The notes: a model not told the origin generated them from the sequence alone. 33,847 bases of DNA from Mycobacterium kyogaense (GCF_003254575.1 NZ_QJUA01000048.1:1-33847); one strand, 5' to 3'. Shown: positions 15,434 through 24,127, counted from the first letter of the stretch. Program-made: numbers and translations.

Positions 15434-16938
15434 GGGCGGTTGACCTCCGAGGTGGGCTGGCTGGCGTGCACGCCGGTGATGCGATCGGCGGCAAGCCGCC
15501 CGGACAGGATCGCGGTCGGCACGCCGACCCCGGGGACGGTGGAAGACCCTGCGAGCACCACGTTGTCGACGCCGCGGACCGTGTTCGCCGGCCGGAACGG
15601 CCCGGTCTGAGAGAACGTGTGCGCCAACGCGAACGGGCTGCCGGCCGCCATGCCCTGCCGGCCCCAGTCCGCCGGGGTCACGACGTGGAGCACCTCGGCG
15701 TCATCGGCGACACCCGGCGCGCGCTTGCGAACGGCATCGATCATGTCGTCCACGTAACCCGGCCCGACGGTGTCCCAATCCACCACGCCCACATCGGTGT
15801 TCGGGGCGGGAGCGAGCACGTAGAGCAGGTCGCGACCGGCCGGGGCCAGTGACGGATCACCCGCGGTCGGCCGGGTCACCAACAGCGACGGATCACGCAT
15901 GGTGCGGCCGTCGTCGATGATGTCGCGGAACGTCTGATGCCACGCGTCGCCGAACAGGATCGTGTGATGCCCGGCGGCCTCACCGACGGCCTCGCAGCCG
16001 ACATGCGCGACGACCGCCGACGGTGCGGCGCGCAACTTCACCGGCCTGCGCGGGGTGCGCCGCACCAAGCGGTAGGTGTCGGGCAGCTCGGTGGTGAGCA
16101 CCACCGCGTCGGCCGGCACCCGGACACCCTCGGCGGTCCGCACCGCGGTCACCCGGGACCCGCTGAACTCGAGCTCGGAAACCGTTGCGTTGTAGACGAA
16201 TTCGACGCCCGCATCAGAGGCCGCGGCGGCCATCGCGTCGGGCAGGGCCCGCACCCCACCCTGCGGGAAGTACACCCCGGCCACCGTGTCCATGTACGCG
16301 ATCACCGCATACGCGGCCAGCGCGCTCTGCGGTGGCACCCCCGCGTAGAGGGCCTGGAAGGTGAAGACCCGCAGCAGCCGCTCGTCGGTGATGTGGCGAC
16401 GCACCATCCGTTCCCAGCCGCGGAACCCGCCGAGAGCGGCGAGCCGGGCGAGCTGCGGGGTCACCAGCGACAGCGGCGAATCGAAGTTCGCGCCGATGAA
16501 GCCGTCGAACTCGGTGCGGTAGAGCCTGGTCAGCCAGTCCCGCAGGCGGAGATAGCCGTCGGCCTGCTCGCGGCCGGCGAAGCGCTCCACCTCGGCGGCC
16601 ATCGCGGCGGCGTCGGTGTGGACATGCACCGCACTGCCGTCGGCGAAGCGCGCCTCGTAGGCCGGATCGACCCGTTCCATCGGCAGCCGCGCCGCCAACG
16701 AGTCACCGACCGCGGCGAACGCGTCGTCGATGATGTCGGGCATGGTGAGCACCGTGGGCCCGGTGTCGATCTTGTAGCCGCGGACGTCTTCGCGTCCGAC
16801 GCGCCCGCCCGGGTGGGCGCCGCGCTCGACGACGGTGACAGCCCGGCCGCGGCCGGCCAGCTGCAGTGCCGCCGAGAGCCCCGACAGTCCGGCTCCGACG
16901 ATGACGACGCGGTCGGTGCGTCCGGTGACGGTGCGCAT
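15430..16938 (-). CDS. crtI: Phytoene desaturase (CrtI type)
   Basis: FAD-dependent desaturation of phytoene to lycopene (or neurosporene) at the membrane. The 502-residue protein has an N-terminal FAD fold, VVIVGAGLSGLSAALQ (GAGLSG at 15-20), then GGRVG at 44-48 and YKIDTGPTVLTMP, typical of CrtI. The C-terminal bacterial phytoene-dehydrogenase signature appears as NVVLAGSSTVPGVGVPTAIL. The ATG shares one base with the crtE stop (TGATG), and no separate ribosome site is evident, so coupling to crtE is likely. The number of desaturations cannot be read from sequence. Confidence 0.95.
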   Translation of the reverse strand: MRTVTGRTDRVVIVGAGLSGLSAALQLAGRGRAVTVVERGAHPGGRVGREDVRGYKIDTGPTVLTMPDIIDDAFAAVGDSLAARLPMERVDPAYEARFADGSAVHVHTDAAAMAAEVERFAGREQADGYLRLRDWLTRLYRTEFDGFIGANFDSPLSLVTPQLARLAALGGFRGWERMVRRHITDERLLRVFTFQALYAGVPPQSALAAYAVIAYMDTVAGVYFPQGGVRALPDAMAAAASDAGVEFVYNATVSELEFSGSRVTAVRTAEGVRVPADAVVLTTELPDTYRLVRRTPRRPVKLRAAPSAVVAHVGCEAVGEAAGHHTILFGDAWHQTFRDIIDDGRTMRDPSLLVTRPTAGDPSLAPAGRDLLYVLAPAPNTDVGVVDWDTVGPGYVDDMIDAVRKRAPGVADDAEVLHVVTPADWGRQGMAAGSPFALAHTFSQTGPFRPANTVRGVDNVVLAGSSTVPGVGVPTAILSGRLAADRITGVHASQPTSEVNRP

Positions 16939-18080
16939 CACGCCGCCCGCTGGGTGCAGGCGACGGCCATGTCGGCCAACGCGGCTCGAGCGAAATCGGG
17001 CAGCTCGACGGCATCCAGATGGTCGAGCGCCACGCTGTGCCGGTCGGCGATGAGCCTCTCGATCCACTCCACCGCGCCGCTCGCGACGATCAGGGTGCGC
17101 CAGTGCTCGGCGGCCTCGCGGTCGATGTGCGGGCGATTCATCAGGTCGAACAGCTGCTCGCGCAGCGGCTTGTCGGCCAGCTGGTATGCGGCGATGATCA
17201 CGCTGGTGGCCTTGCGCTCCTCCATGTCGGTGCCGGCCGACTTGCCGGTCAGCGACGGGGTGCCGAACACGCCAAGGAGATCGTCGCGCAACTGGAACGC
17301 CTCGCCGATCGCGGCGCCGTAGGCCGACAGCGCGTCGATCACGTCGTCGCCGCAACCGGCCATCACCGCCCCGATCTCCAGCGGCCTGCGCACGGTGTAG
17401 TTGCCTGACTTTCGACGCAGCACGTCGAGAACCTCCTCGAGGGTGGGCAGAGCGTGTGAACTGTTGACCAGATCGGCGAACTGGCCGATCGCCAGCTCGG
17501 TCCGCATGTCGTCGTAGTGGGGCCACACCCGGGCCAGCGCGGGCTGCCCGACGCCGCTACGGCGCAGCATCTGCTCCGCCCACACCAGGCACAGATCGCC
17601 GAGCAGGATCGCCGCGGACTCACCGAACCGATCGGGCGAGCCGGCCAGTCCGCGCTCCCGGTGCCACCGGCCGAACGAGATGTGCGCGGCCGGCCGGGCG
17701 CGGCGCAGCGGTGAGGAGTCCATGACGTCGTCCTGGATCAGCGCGAATGCGTGCAACAGCTCCAAGCTCGCCGAGGCGCGCACCGCGGCGGCGTGCTCCG
17801 CGGAGTCCGCGTCGCCATCCTCGCCGGCCCCGCACAGCCATCCGAGATACATGAACGTCGACCGCACGTACTTTCCCCCGTCGAGGAAATCGGCGAGCAG
17901 GCCGCCGGCGATGTCCACATTCGTCGCGGCCAACCGGCCGGCACACTCGGACCGCACGAACTCGGCGAGATGGCTGCGCACCGACTCGCGCAGTCCGTCG
18001 CGCCATGCGCCCAGCGGATCCGCGGGCGCCCGCGCGCCCGACATCACCAGACGAGGCACCGCCCGTTCGCCATCCCTCAA
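16938..18080 (-). CDS. crtE: Geranylgeranyl diphosphate synthase
   Basis: Trans-prenyltransferase making C20 diphosphate for CrtB. The first Asp-rich motif is DDVMD at 117-121 (LIQDDVMDSS), preceded by the GGKYVR substrate motif at 68-73. The second is RDDLLGVFG at about 265-273, with a downstream KATS-type segment. The TTG at 18080 is chosen as start because AGGAGGGG lies 6-13 nt upstream; the frame also has GTG codons at 18125 without a ribosome site and an ATG at 18044. It is the first gene of the five-gene leftward operon. Chain length (C15, C20 or longer) is inferred from the crt context. Confidence 0.92.
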   Translation of the reverse strand: MRDGERAVPRLVMSGARAPADPLGAWRDGLRESVRSHLAEFVRSECAGRLAATNVDIAGGLLADFLDGGKYVRSTFMYLGWLCGAGEDGDADSAEHAAAVRASASLELLHAFALIQDDVMDSSPLRRARPAAHISFGRWHRERGLAGSPDRFGESAAILLGDLCLVWAEQMLRRSGVGQPALARVWPHYDDMRTELAIGQFADLVNSSHALPTLEEVLDVLRRKSGNYTVRRPLEIGAVMAGCGDDVIDALSAYGAAIGEAFQLRDDLLGVFGTPSLTGKSAGTDMEERKATSVIIAAYQLADKPLREQLFDLMNRPHIDREAAEHWRTLIVASGAVEWIERLIADRHSVALDHLDAVELPDFARAALADMAVACTQRAA

Positions 18081-18317
18081 GCTGACCCCTCCTGGTGGTG
18101 CGTCCTGCTCGACCCGCGTCACCACCGATTCGTAGCGCCACCGGCCTCGGATTGGTCAGCGTCGCGACGAACGAAGCGTGGCGCTCGCCACACCGCAGGG
18201 TCTCAGTCCACCAGTACCCACAGAGAAGCCAAGCACGTATCGGCGGCAAGGTCACGTCGAATTCCACCGGGAGATGACGACGGCGGCAGGCGGCCACCGA
18301 GCCCCGCAGAAAAACTT

Positions 18318-18391
18318 CAACGAATTCCGAAGCTGTGAAGTTGCTGAATCGACGGAATCAGTCGATAGTGATCCCGTTCACAACGGATTCC
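18318..18391 (+). promoter_or_regulatory. Three phased 11-bp repeats, candidate Lrp operator array
   Basis: CAACGAATTCC at 18318, CGACGGAATCA at 18350 and CAACGGATTCC at 18381 follow one consensus, CRACGGATTCC, with start-to-start distances of 32 and 31 bp, about three helical turns. The middle copy lies between the putative -35 and -10 and the third just after the predicted start. A related set with the same 32/31 spacing lies at 24155-24228 next to the lrp gene. Phased sites suit an oligomeric Lrp/AsnC regulator. Binding is inferred. Confidence 0.5.
18341..18369 (+). promoter_or_regulatory. Putative sigma-A-type promoter of the first permease gene
   Basis: TTGCTG at 18341-18346 and GATAGT at 18364-18369 are separated by 17 nt, giving a predicted start near 18376 and a leader of about 31 nt before the ATG at 18407. 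The second of three phased repeats lies within the spacer. Prediction by eye. Confidence 0.45.
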
Positions 18392-18406
18392 AGCAGAGGG
18401 GCCCCG

Positions 18407-20101
18407 ATGACCAGCGTGGAAAGCAAAGGACTCAAAGGCGGGGCGCTCGGCCTCGTCTCCAGCATCGTGGTGGGAATGGCCTCCACGGCTCCCGCCTACA
18501 GCCTGGCCGCCACGCTCGGCCTCATCATCGCCAGCGGCGGAGCCATCCTGTCGGGCGTCAAAGCGCCCGCCATCGTGCTGATCTCCTTCATCCCGATGTA
18601 CCTGATCGCAGTGGCCTACCAGGAGCTGAACAAGGCCGAACCCGACTGCGGAACCACCTTCACCTGGGCCTCCCGCGCCTTCGGACCGGTCATCGGGTGG
18701 CTCGGCGGATGGGGCATCATCGCCGCCGACGTCATCGTGATGGCCAACCTCGCCCAGATCGCGGGGGCCTACTCGTTCACCTTCGCCGGGGATCTGGGCT
18801 GGAGCGCCGCCGCCACACTGTCGGACAGCACGTTCTGGTCCACCGTGGCCGGCGTCATCTGGATCGCCGTGATGACCTACATCTGCTACCGCGGCATCGA
18901 GGTGTCGGCACGGTTGCAGTACGCGCTGCTGGCCATCGAGGTCGTCGTGCTGATCGGCCTGTCCATCGTGGCGCTGGTCAAGGTGTACACCCGCACCGCG
19001 GAGAGCTACTCGCTGATGCCGTCGCTGTCCTGGTTCTGGCCCGGCGGACTGGACTTCAGCACCGTCATCGCACCGGCGGTCCTGACGACCATCTTCATCT
19101 ACTGGGGCTGGGACACCGCGGTGGCGTGCAACGAGGAGTCCGACGACCCCGGACGCACCCCCGGCCGGGCCGCGGTCATCTCCACCTTCCTGCTGCTGGC
19201 CACCTACGCGCTGGTGAGCGTCGCGGCCGTCGCCTTCGCCGGCGTCGGCACCGACGGCGTCGGGCTGGGCAATCCGGACAACTCCGCCGACGTGTTCGCC
19301 GCCATCGGGCCGGACCTGTTCGGCGACAGCGTGCTCGGCCACCTCGGCATGCTGCTGCTGTCCGCCTCGATCCTGACGTCGGCCTCGGCGTCGACGCAGA
19401 CGACGATCCTGCCCACCGCGCGGACCACGCTGTCGATGGGCGTCTACCGCGCCCTGCCCGAATCGTTCGCCAAGATCCATCGGCGCTACCTGACCCCCAC
19501 CACGTCGACCGTCGCGATGGGCGTCGTCTCCGCCGTGTTCTACGTCCTGTTCACCGTCATCAGCACCAACCTGCTGACCGCGCTGATCGGCTCGGTGGGC
19601 CTGATGATCGCGTTCTACTACGGGCTGACCGGCTTCGCGTGCGTGTGGTTCTACCGAAAAACGTTGACCCGCAACACCCGTGACCTGGTCATGCGCGGCG
19701 TGGTGCCGCTGCTGGGCGGAATCGTGCTCACCGTCGTCTTCGTCTACGGCCTGCTGCAGTACGCCAAGCCCGACTGGCTCACCGACGACGACGGCAACAA
19801 CGTGACGATCTTCGGCGTCGGCGCGGTCGCCGTGGTCGGCATCGGCGCGCTGGTCCTCGGGCTGGTGCTGATGGTCATCTGGCGGATCGCCTCACCGGAC
19901 TTCTTCGCCGGCCGCACGCTCCCCCGGCGCAGCCACGACCTGGTCCTGGAGACCGTGCCCGACCAGGAAGCAGCGGTGGCGCACTTCGGCCTGCCCGACG
20001 CCGGGGAGATGCCCACCGTCATCGCGCCTGATCTGTCGAACCTGCCGCCCGGCGAGCGGGCGATCGACCCGCGTACCGGCGAGGAGTTCACCCGGGGCTG
20101 A
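18407..20101 (+). CDS. APC-superfamily amino acid/polyamine permease, first paralogue
   Basis: 564-residue membrane transporter with about 12 predicted helices and a cytosolic C-terminal tail of about 55 residues. It begins with GLKGGALGLVSSIVVGM, then STAPAYSLAATLG, in the first helix pair that forms the substrate site in this superfamily. Other landmarks are PDCGTTFTWASRAFGP in the helix 2-3 region and STQTTILPTARTTLSM near the seventh to eighth helix. AGAGGGG before ATG 18407 decides against a longer frame starting at 18335. It lies in a block with aminotransferase and aldehyde dehydrogenase genes, so putrescine, another diamine or an amino acid is a likely substrate. The substrate cannot be decided from sequence. 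Confidence 0.87.
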   Translation: MTSVESKGLKGGALGLVSSIVVGMASTAPAYSLAATLGLIIASGGAILSGVKAPAIVLISFIPMYLIAVAYQELNKAEPDCGTTFTWASRAFGPVIGWLGGWGIIAADVIVMANLAQIAGAYSFTFAGDLGWSAAATLSDSTFWSTVAGVIWIAVMTYICYRGIEVSARLQYALLAIEVVVLIGLSIVALVKVYTRTAESYSLMPSLSWFWPGGLDFSTVIAPAVLTTIFIYWGWDTAVACNEESDDPGRTPGRAAVISTFLLLATYALVSVAAVAFAGVGTDGVGLGNPDNSADVFAAIGPDLFGDSVLGHLGMLLLSASILTSASASTQTTILPTARTTLSMGVYRALPESFAKIHRRYLTPTTSTVAMGVVSAVFYVLFTVISTNLLTALIGSVGLMIAFYYGLTGFACVWFYRKTLTRNTRDLVMRGVVPLLGGIVLTVVFVYGLLQYAKPDWLTDDDGNNVTIFGVGAVAVVGIGALVLGLVLMVIWRIASPDFFAGRTLPRRSHDLVLETVPDQEAAVAHFGLPDAGEMPTVIAPDLSNLPPGERAIDPRTGEEFTRG

Positions 20102-20125
20102 TCAGTCCCACAGGTTTCTCGCACT

Positions 20126-20149
20126 GTCCTGCCAGCTCACTGACAGGAC
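20126..20149. repeat. Inverted repeat between the two permease genes
   Basis: Arms GTCCTGCCAG (20126-20135) and CTGACAGGAC (20140-20149) pair over 10 positions with one mismatch around a CTCA loop. No T-run follows directly. It lies just upstream of the -10 of the second permease, so it could be an operator covering the -35, an attenuating terminator for the first permease, or both. Confidence 0.5.
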
Positions 20150-20151
20150 CG

Positions 20152-20157
20152 TATATT
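20152..20157 (+). promoter_or_regulatory. -10 element for a leaderless second permease transcript
   Basis: TATATT ends 7 nt before the ATG at 20165, and there is no ribosome site between them. This is the geometry of leaderless mRNAs, which are common in mycobacteria. No good -35 is seen; the inverted repeat occupies that position. Confidence 0.5.
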
Positions 20158-20164
20158 TCCGCGC

Positions 20165-21676
20165 ATGGCGATCACGGAAGAACCGTCGACACCCGCGGTC
20201 GGCGGGAAGGGTCTGCAGGCAGGCGCCCTGGGGCTGGTGGGCAATGTCGTGATCGGGCTGGCCGCCGTCGCGCCGGCCTACAGCCTGGCCGCCACGCTCG
20301 GCTACGTGGTGCTCGAAGTCGGTGAGAAGGCGCCGTCGATGTTCGTGCTGGCGTTCCTGCCGATGCTGCTGGTCGCCTTCGCCTACAAGGAGCTGTCCCA
20401 GGACACCCCGGACTGCGGAACCACGTTCACCTGGGGCACCAAGGCGTTCGGACCGTGGATCGGCTGGATCGGCGGGTGGGGCCTCGCGGTGTCGGCGATC
20501 ATCGTGCTGGCCAACGTCGCCGAGATCGCCGCGATCTACCTGTACAACTTCCTCGGCCTCGATTCACTGGCCGACAATCCCGTCGCCACGGTGTCGCTGG
20601 GCTGCTTCTTCATCATCTCGATGACGTTGATCTCGGCCCGCGGCATCGTCGTCAGCGAACGCGTGCAGAACATCCTGATCACCATCCAGTTCGGTGTGCT
20701 GATCGTGGTCAGCATCATCGCGCTGGTCAGGGTGTTCTCGGGAAATGCCGGCGCACAGGCGATCACACCGCAGTGGTCCTGGCTCTGGCCGAGTGGGCTG
20801 GACATGTCGTCGATCGCGGCCGCGGTGATCCTGTGCATCTTCATCTACTGGGGGTGGGACGCCTGCCTGGCGGTCGGCGAGGAGACCAAGGACCCGGGTA
20901 AGACGCCGGGCATCGCCGCGGTGATCACCACGCTGATCCTGGTGTGCACCTATGTGCTGGTGGCCTACGCACTGCAATCCTTCGCGGGTTTCGGTGACGT
21001 CGGGATCGGGCTGAACAACCCTGACAACACCGACGACGTGCTCACCGTCCTCGGCGAACCCGTGGCCGGCGCCGTCGCCGCGTCGGCACTGCTGCTCACC
21101 GTGTCGGTGTCGGCGCTGTCCTCGACGCAGACCACGATCCTGCCGACCGCCCGCGGCACCCTGTCGATGGCGGTGTACGAGGCGATTCCGAAGCGATTCG
21201 CCAACGTGCACCCGCGCTACATGACACCGGCGTTCGGGACCATCGTGATGGGTCTGTCCGCGCTGTTCTTCTACCTGCTCCTGAAGGTGTTGTCCGAGAA
21301 CGCGCTTGCCGACTCGGTGGCGTCGCTGGGGCTGGCGGTGGCCTTCTACTACGGGATCACCGCATTCGCCTGTGTGTGGTACTTCCGCCGCACGCTCTTC
21401 ACATCAGCGCGAAACCTGTTCTTCCGCGGGATCTTTCCCCTCGTGGGTGGGCTCGCGATGGCCGCCGCGTTCATCGTCAGCGCCAAGGACATGATCGCCC
21501 CCGACTACGGCTACACCGCCTTCGGCCCCATCGGCGGGGTGTTCGTGCTCGGCATCGGCATGCTGGTGCTCGGTGTGCCACTGATGCTGGCCTGCTTCGC
21601 CTTCGGCACCAAACGCTTCTTCCGCGGGGAAACTCTCAACGCCCGCACCGAAGTCCAGGTCCCCGACGTCTACTAA
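20165..21676 (+). CDS. APC-superfamily amino acid/polyamine permease, second paralogue
   Basis: 503-residue permease clearly paralogous to its upstream neighbour. Shared blocks include AGALGLVGNVVIGLAAVAP with AYSLAATLG, then PDCGTTFTWGTKAFGP, IGWIGGWG, FIYWGWDACLAVGEE and STQTTILPTARGTLSM. It lacks the first paralogue's long C-terminal tail. The ATG has no ribosome site and lies 7 nt after a TATATT hexamer, so translation may be leaderless. The universal stress gene follows after 9 nt. A tandem pair suggests duplication followed by divergence in substrate or affinity. Substrate inferred from neighbours: putrescine-like amines or gamma-amino acids. Confidence 0.87.
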   Translation: MAITEEPSTPAVGGKGLQAGALGLVGNVVIGLAAVAPAYSLAATLGYVVLEVGEKAPSMFVLAFLPMLLVAFAYKELSQDTPDCGTTFTWGTKAFGPWIGWIGGWGLAVSAIIVLANVAEIAAIYLYNFLGLDSLADNPVATVSLGCFFIISMTLISARGIVVSERVQNILITIQFGVLIVVSIIALVRVFSGNAGAQAITPQWSWLWPSGLDMSSIAAAVILCIFIYWGWDACLAVGEETKDPGKTPGIAAVITTLILVCTYVLVAYALQSFAGFGDVGIGLNNPDNTDDVLTVLGEPVAGAVAASALLLTVSVSALSSTQTTILPTARGTLSMAVYEAIPKRFANVHPRYMTPAFGTIVMGLSALFFYLLLKVLSENALADSVASLGLAVAFYYGITAFACVWYFRRTLFTSARNLFFRGIFPLVGGLAMAAAFIVSAKDMIAPDYGYTAFGPIGGVFVLGIGMLVLGVPLMLACFAFGTKRFFRGETLNARTEVQVPDVY

Positions 21677-21685
21677 GGAATCGCC

Positions 21686-22549
21686 ATGCACCTGACCGTG
21701 GGCTACCTCGCCACGCCGACCGGCGACGACGGCGTCGCGCTGGCCGCCGCTCTCGCCACGACGTTCGGCGCGACCGTCGACGTCGTCCTCGTCGTACGCG
21801 AAGAACTCCCCGACGGCCACCCCGGCCGAGCCGAATACCAGCGTCTGCTGCTCGAACGCGGCGAAGAGTGGGTGGCGCGGGCGGTCGCGGCACTGGCCCG
21901 CGACGGCATCACAGCGGGCTCGTCGGTGATCGTCGGCGAGTCGTTCGCGCAGACGCTCGTTGACGTCGCTCTGGAGAAATCGTCGGACCTCATCGTGGTG
22001 GGTGGGGCGCGCGACGGCTTCTTCGGGCGGCACACGATCGGCCCGGTCACGGGCGCGCTACTGCACTCCTCGCCGCTGCCGGTGGCGCTGGCGCCGCGCG
22101 GTTACGCCGAAGACCCCGACGACAACTTCGCCGCGATCACCGCGGCCGTGCCCACCCGGCCGGGTGACGACAACCCGCTGCCGTTCGCGATCACACTCGC
22201 CAGCGCCGCGAGCCTGCGCATCCGCATGCTGTCACTGGTATCGGCGGAGAACCTCGCCGAGGCAGGCAGCGCACGTGAGGTCCGGCAGCTCCAGGTCGCG
22301 GCGGCCGAGGAGAACCAGGCCGTCGCCGCGCGGGCGCTGCCCGACGCACCGGACATCGAATCGCTGGTGGCCGACGGCATGACGCTGGAGTCGGCGCTCA
22401 AGAAGCTCAAGTGGGACGACGGCGACCTACTCGTGGTCGGCTCGTCCCGGTTCGCCGCGCCGCGCCGCATCTTCCTGGGCTCGACGGCGTCGCGGATTCT
22501 CGCCGGGGTCGACGTGCCGGTGATCGTGGTGCCGCGCGACGACGAGTGA
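21686..22549 (+). CDS. Tandem-domain universal stress protein
   Basis: 287-residue cytosolic protein with two UspA-type domains, about 1-140 and 160-287. The first ends with DLIVVGGARDGFFGRHTIG and VTGALLHSSPLPVALAP, the second with DLLVVGSSRFAAPRRIFLG and STASRILAGVDVPVIVVP. These are the usual ATP-loop and last-strand patterns. The first Gly spacing of the G-2X-G-9X-G(S/T) nucleotide motif is imperfect in both. AAGGA lies about 8 nt before the ATG, and the gene follows the second permease by 9 nt. USP genes next to permeases often modulate transport, but the partner here is not shown by sequence. Confidence 0.85.
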   Translation: MHLTVGYLATPTGDDGVALAAALATTFGATVDVVLVVREELPDGHPGRAEYQRLLLERGEEWVARAVAALARDGITAGSSVIVGESFAQTLVDVALEKSSDLIVVGGARDGFFGRHTIGPVTGALLHSSPLPVALAPRGYAEDPDDNFAAITAAVPTRPGDDNPLPFAITLASAASLRIRMLSLVSAENLAEAGSAREVRQLQVAAAEENQAVAARALPDAPDIESLVADGMTLESALKKLKWDDGDLLVVGSSRFAAPRRIFLGSTASRILAGVDVPVIVVPRDDE

Positions 22550-22563
22550 GAGCCCTTTTTTCG

Positions 22564-22620
22564 CGAAAGTGCATTCACGGTTGCGATCCGGGCGAGATCA
22601 CAACAGTGAGAGCACTCTCG
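22564..22620. repeat. 57-bp imperfect palindrome between convergent genes
   Basis: Left arm 22568-22588 (starts AGTGCATTCACGG) and right arm 22596-22616 (ends GAGAGCACT) pair at 17 of 21 positions plus one G-T wobble, around a 7-nt loop. Three more pairs (CGA/TCG) extend the base to 22564-22620. A run of T (22555-22561) lies just before it on the plus strand. It fills almost the whole gap between the stress-protein and aldehyde-dehydrogenase stops. Candidate bidirectional terminator or dispersed REP-like element. Confidence 0.6.
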
Positions 22621-22627
22621 TGACAGC

Positions 22628-24121
22628 TCAGCGCTTGGTGAAAATCGTTCGGTGCCAGTCCTTGTCGACGACGCCGGTGATGTCGCTCATCACGTGCTTG
22701 ATCGACAGGTACTCCTCGAGCGAGTACTGGCTCATGTCCTTACCGAAGCCCGACGCGCCGAACCCGCCGTGCGGCATCTCCGAGATGATCGGGATGTGGT
22801 CGTTGATCCACACGCAGCCGGCGTGGATCTCCCGCGACGCGCGCTGCGCGCGGTACACGTCGCGCGTCCACGCGGAGGCCGCCAGGCCGTACGCGGTGTC
22901 GTTGGCCTGCCGGATCGCGTCGTCGTCGTCGGTGAACGAGCGCACGGTGAGCACCGGGCCGAAGATCTCGTCGCGGTAGACCTCCGAGCGCTCCGACACG
23001 TCGGCGATCAGCGTGGGCCGATAGAACGAGCCCGGGCCGTCCGGGGCCACGCCACCGGTCACGATGCGTCCGCCCTCGCCCGGCGCGCGCGACACCATGT
23101 CGGCCACCTTGGCCCGGTGTGCCAGCGTGATCAACGGCCCGAGGTCGGTGTCCGGGTCCTGCGGATCGCCGACGACGATCTTGCTCATCACCTCGGCGAC
23201 GCCGGCGACGAAGTCGTCGTAGAGCTCGCGGGCGACGATCGCGCGCGTCGCCGCGGTGCAGTCCTGTCCGGTGTTGATCAGCGAGCCGGCGACCGCGCCC
23301 TGGATCGCCGCGTCGAGATCCGCGTCGTCGAACACGACGAACGGCGCCTTGCCGCCGAGTTCCAGCTGGGTGCGGTGGCCATGGACCGCGGCCGCCGCCA
23401 TCACCTTGCGCCCCACGGCCGTCGACCCGGTGAACGTCACCATGTCCACCCCGGCGTGGCCGGCCAGCGCGGTGCCCACGTCACCGCCCGCGCCGGTCAC
23501 CACGTTGAGCACCCCGGGCGGCAGTCCCGCTTCACTGGCCAACCGGGCCAGGGTCAGCGTGGTCAGCGGGGTGATCTCCGCCGGCTTGATCACCACCGAG
23601 CATCCGGCGGCCAACGCCGGCAACACCTTCCACACCGCCATCTGCAGCGGGTAGTTCCACGGCGTGATCGTCGCGACCACGCCGACCGCCTCCCTGCGGA
23701 TCGACGAGGTGTGGTCACCGGAGTACTCCCCGGACGCCTTGCCCTCGAGATGCCGCGCGGCGCCGGCGAAGAAGTCGATGTTGTCGACGCTGCCCGGCAC
23801 ATCGAACTCGCGGGCCAGGCGCACCGGCTTGCCGGTCTGGCTGACCTCCTCGGCGACCAACGTCTCGGCCGCCGCGTCGGCGAGCTTGGCCAGCGTGGCC
23901 AGCACCGCCGACCGTTCGGCCGGGGTGGCCCCGGCCCAGCCCGACAGTGCCGCGCGGGCCGACGAGACCGCCCGGTCGACGTCACCGGGGGCGGCCAGCG
24001 CCATCTGGGCGACCGGCGCACCGGTCGCGGGGTCGATCACCGTGTGTGAGGCGCCACCGGTGCGTACCGGTTCACCGTCGATCCAGCTGCTGGCGACATC
24101 CGTCTCCGAAACCACAGTCAT
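22628..24121 (-). CDS. Aldehyde dehydrogenase, gamma-aminobutyraldehyde dehydrogenase-like
   Basis: NAD(P)+-dependent oxidation of an aldehyde to the acid; by neighbours, probably 4-aminobutyraldehyde to GABA. The 497-residue protein has the full ALDH set: TPWNYPLQ with Asn156, KPAE with Lys179, FTGSTAVG near 230-237, the general-base Glu254 in QLELGGKAP, and the catalytic Cys288 in NTGQDCTAATR. The DCTAATR context is like aminobutyraldehyde dehydrogenases. The ATG at 24121 lacks a ribosome site; a minus-strand TAGTTT ends 6 nt upstream, so the mRNA may be leaderless. The gene diverges from lrp across a region with three phased repeats. Betaine-aldehyde or succinic-semialdehyde oxidation remains possible. 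Confidence 0.88.
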   Translation of the reverse strand: MTVVSETDVASSWIDGEPVRTGGASHTVIDPATGAPVAQMALAAPGDVDRAVSSARAALSGWAGATPAERSAVLATLAKLADAAAETLVAEEVSQTGKPVRLAREFDVPGSVDNIDFFAGAARHLEGKASGEYSGDHTSSIRREAVGVVATITPWNYPLQMAVWKVLPALAAGCSVVIKPAEITPLTTLTLARLASEAGLPPGVLNVVTGAGGDVGTALAGHAGVDMVTFTGSTAVGRKVMAAAAVHGHRTQLELGGKAPFVVFDDADLDAAIQGAVAGSLINTGQDCTAATRAIVARELYDDFVAGVAEVMSKIVVGDPQDPDTDLGPLITLAHRAKVADMVSRAPGEGGRIVTGGVAPDGPGSFYRPTLIADVSERSEVYRDEIFGPVLTVRSFTDDDDAIRQANDTAYGLAASAWTRDVYRAQRASREIHAGCVWINDHIPIISEMPHGGFGASGFGKDMSQYSLEEYLSIKHVMSDITGVVDKDWHRTIFTKR

Positions 24122-24127
24122 GGCCCA

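Larger units (their letters stand above)
18081..18406. promoter_or_regulatory. 326-nt divergent region between crtE and the first APC permease
   Basis: No gene is visible. The left third carries the crtE ribosome site (AGGAGGGG on the minus strand) and must hold the crt promoter. The only weak minus-strand -10 candidate is TACGAAT around 18131-18137, without a clear -35, and I see no SigF-like GGTTT/GGGTAT pair. The right third carries a promoter for the permease (18341-18369) and three phased repeats (18318-18391), described separately. The middle (about 18180-18310) shows nothing recognisable. Confidence 0.45.

Noticed and set aside
18081..18125. GTG codons at 18125 as the crtE start
   Set aside because: No ribosome site precedes them, while TTG 18080 has AGGAGGGG at good spacing; the extra residues have no family similarity.
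18081..18406. SigF-type (GGTTT/GGGTAT) promoter for the carotenoid operon
   Set aside because: I looked for it because some mycobacterial crt operons are stress or light induced, but no matching pair is present on the minus strand.
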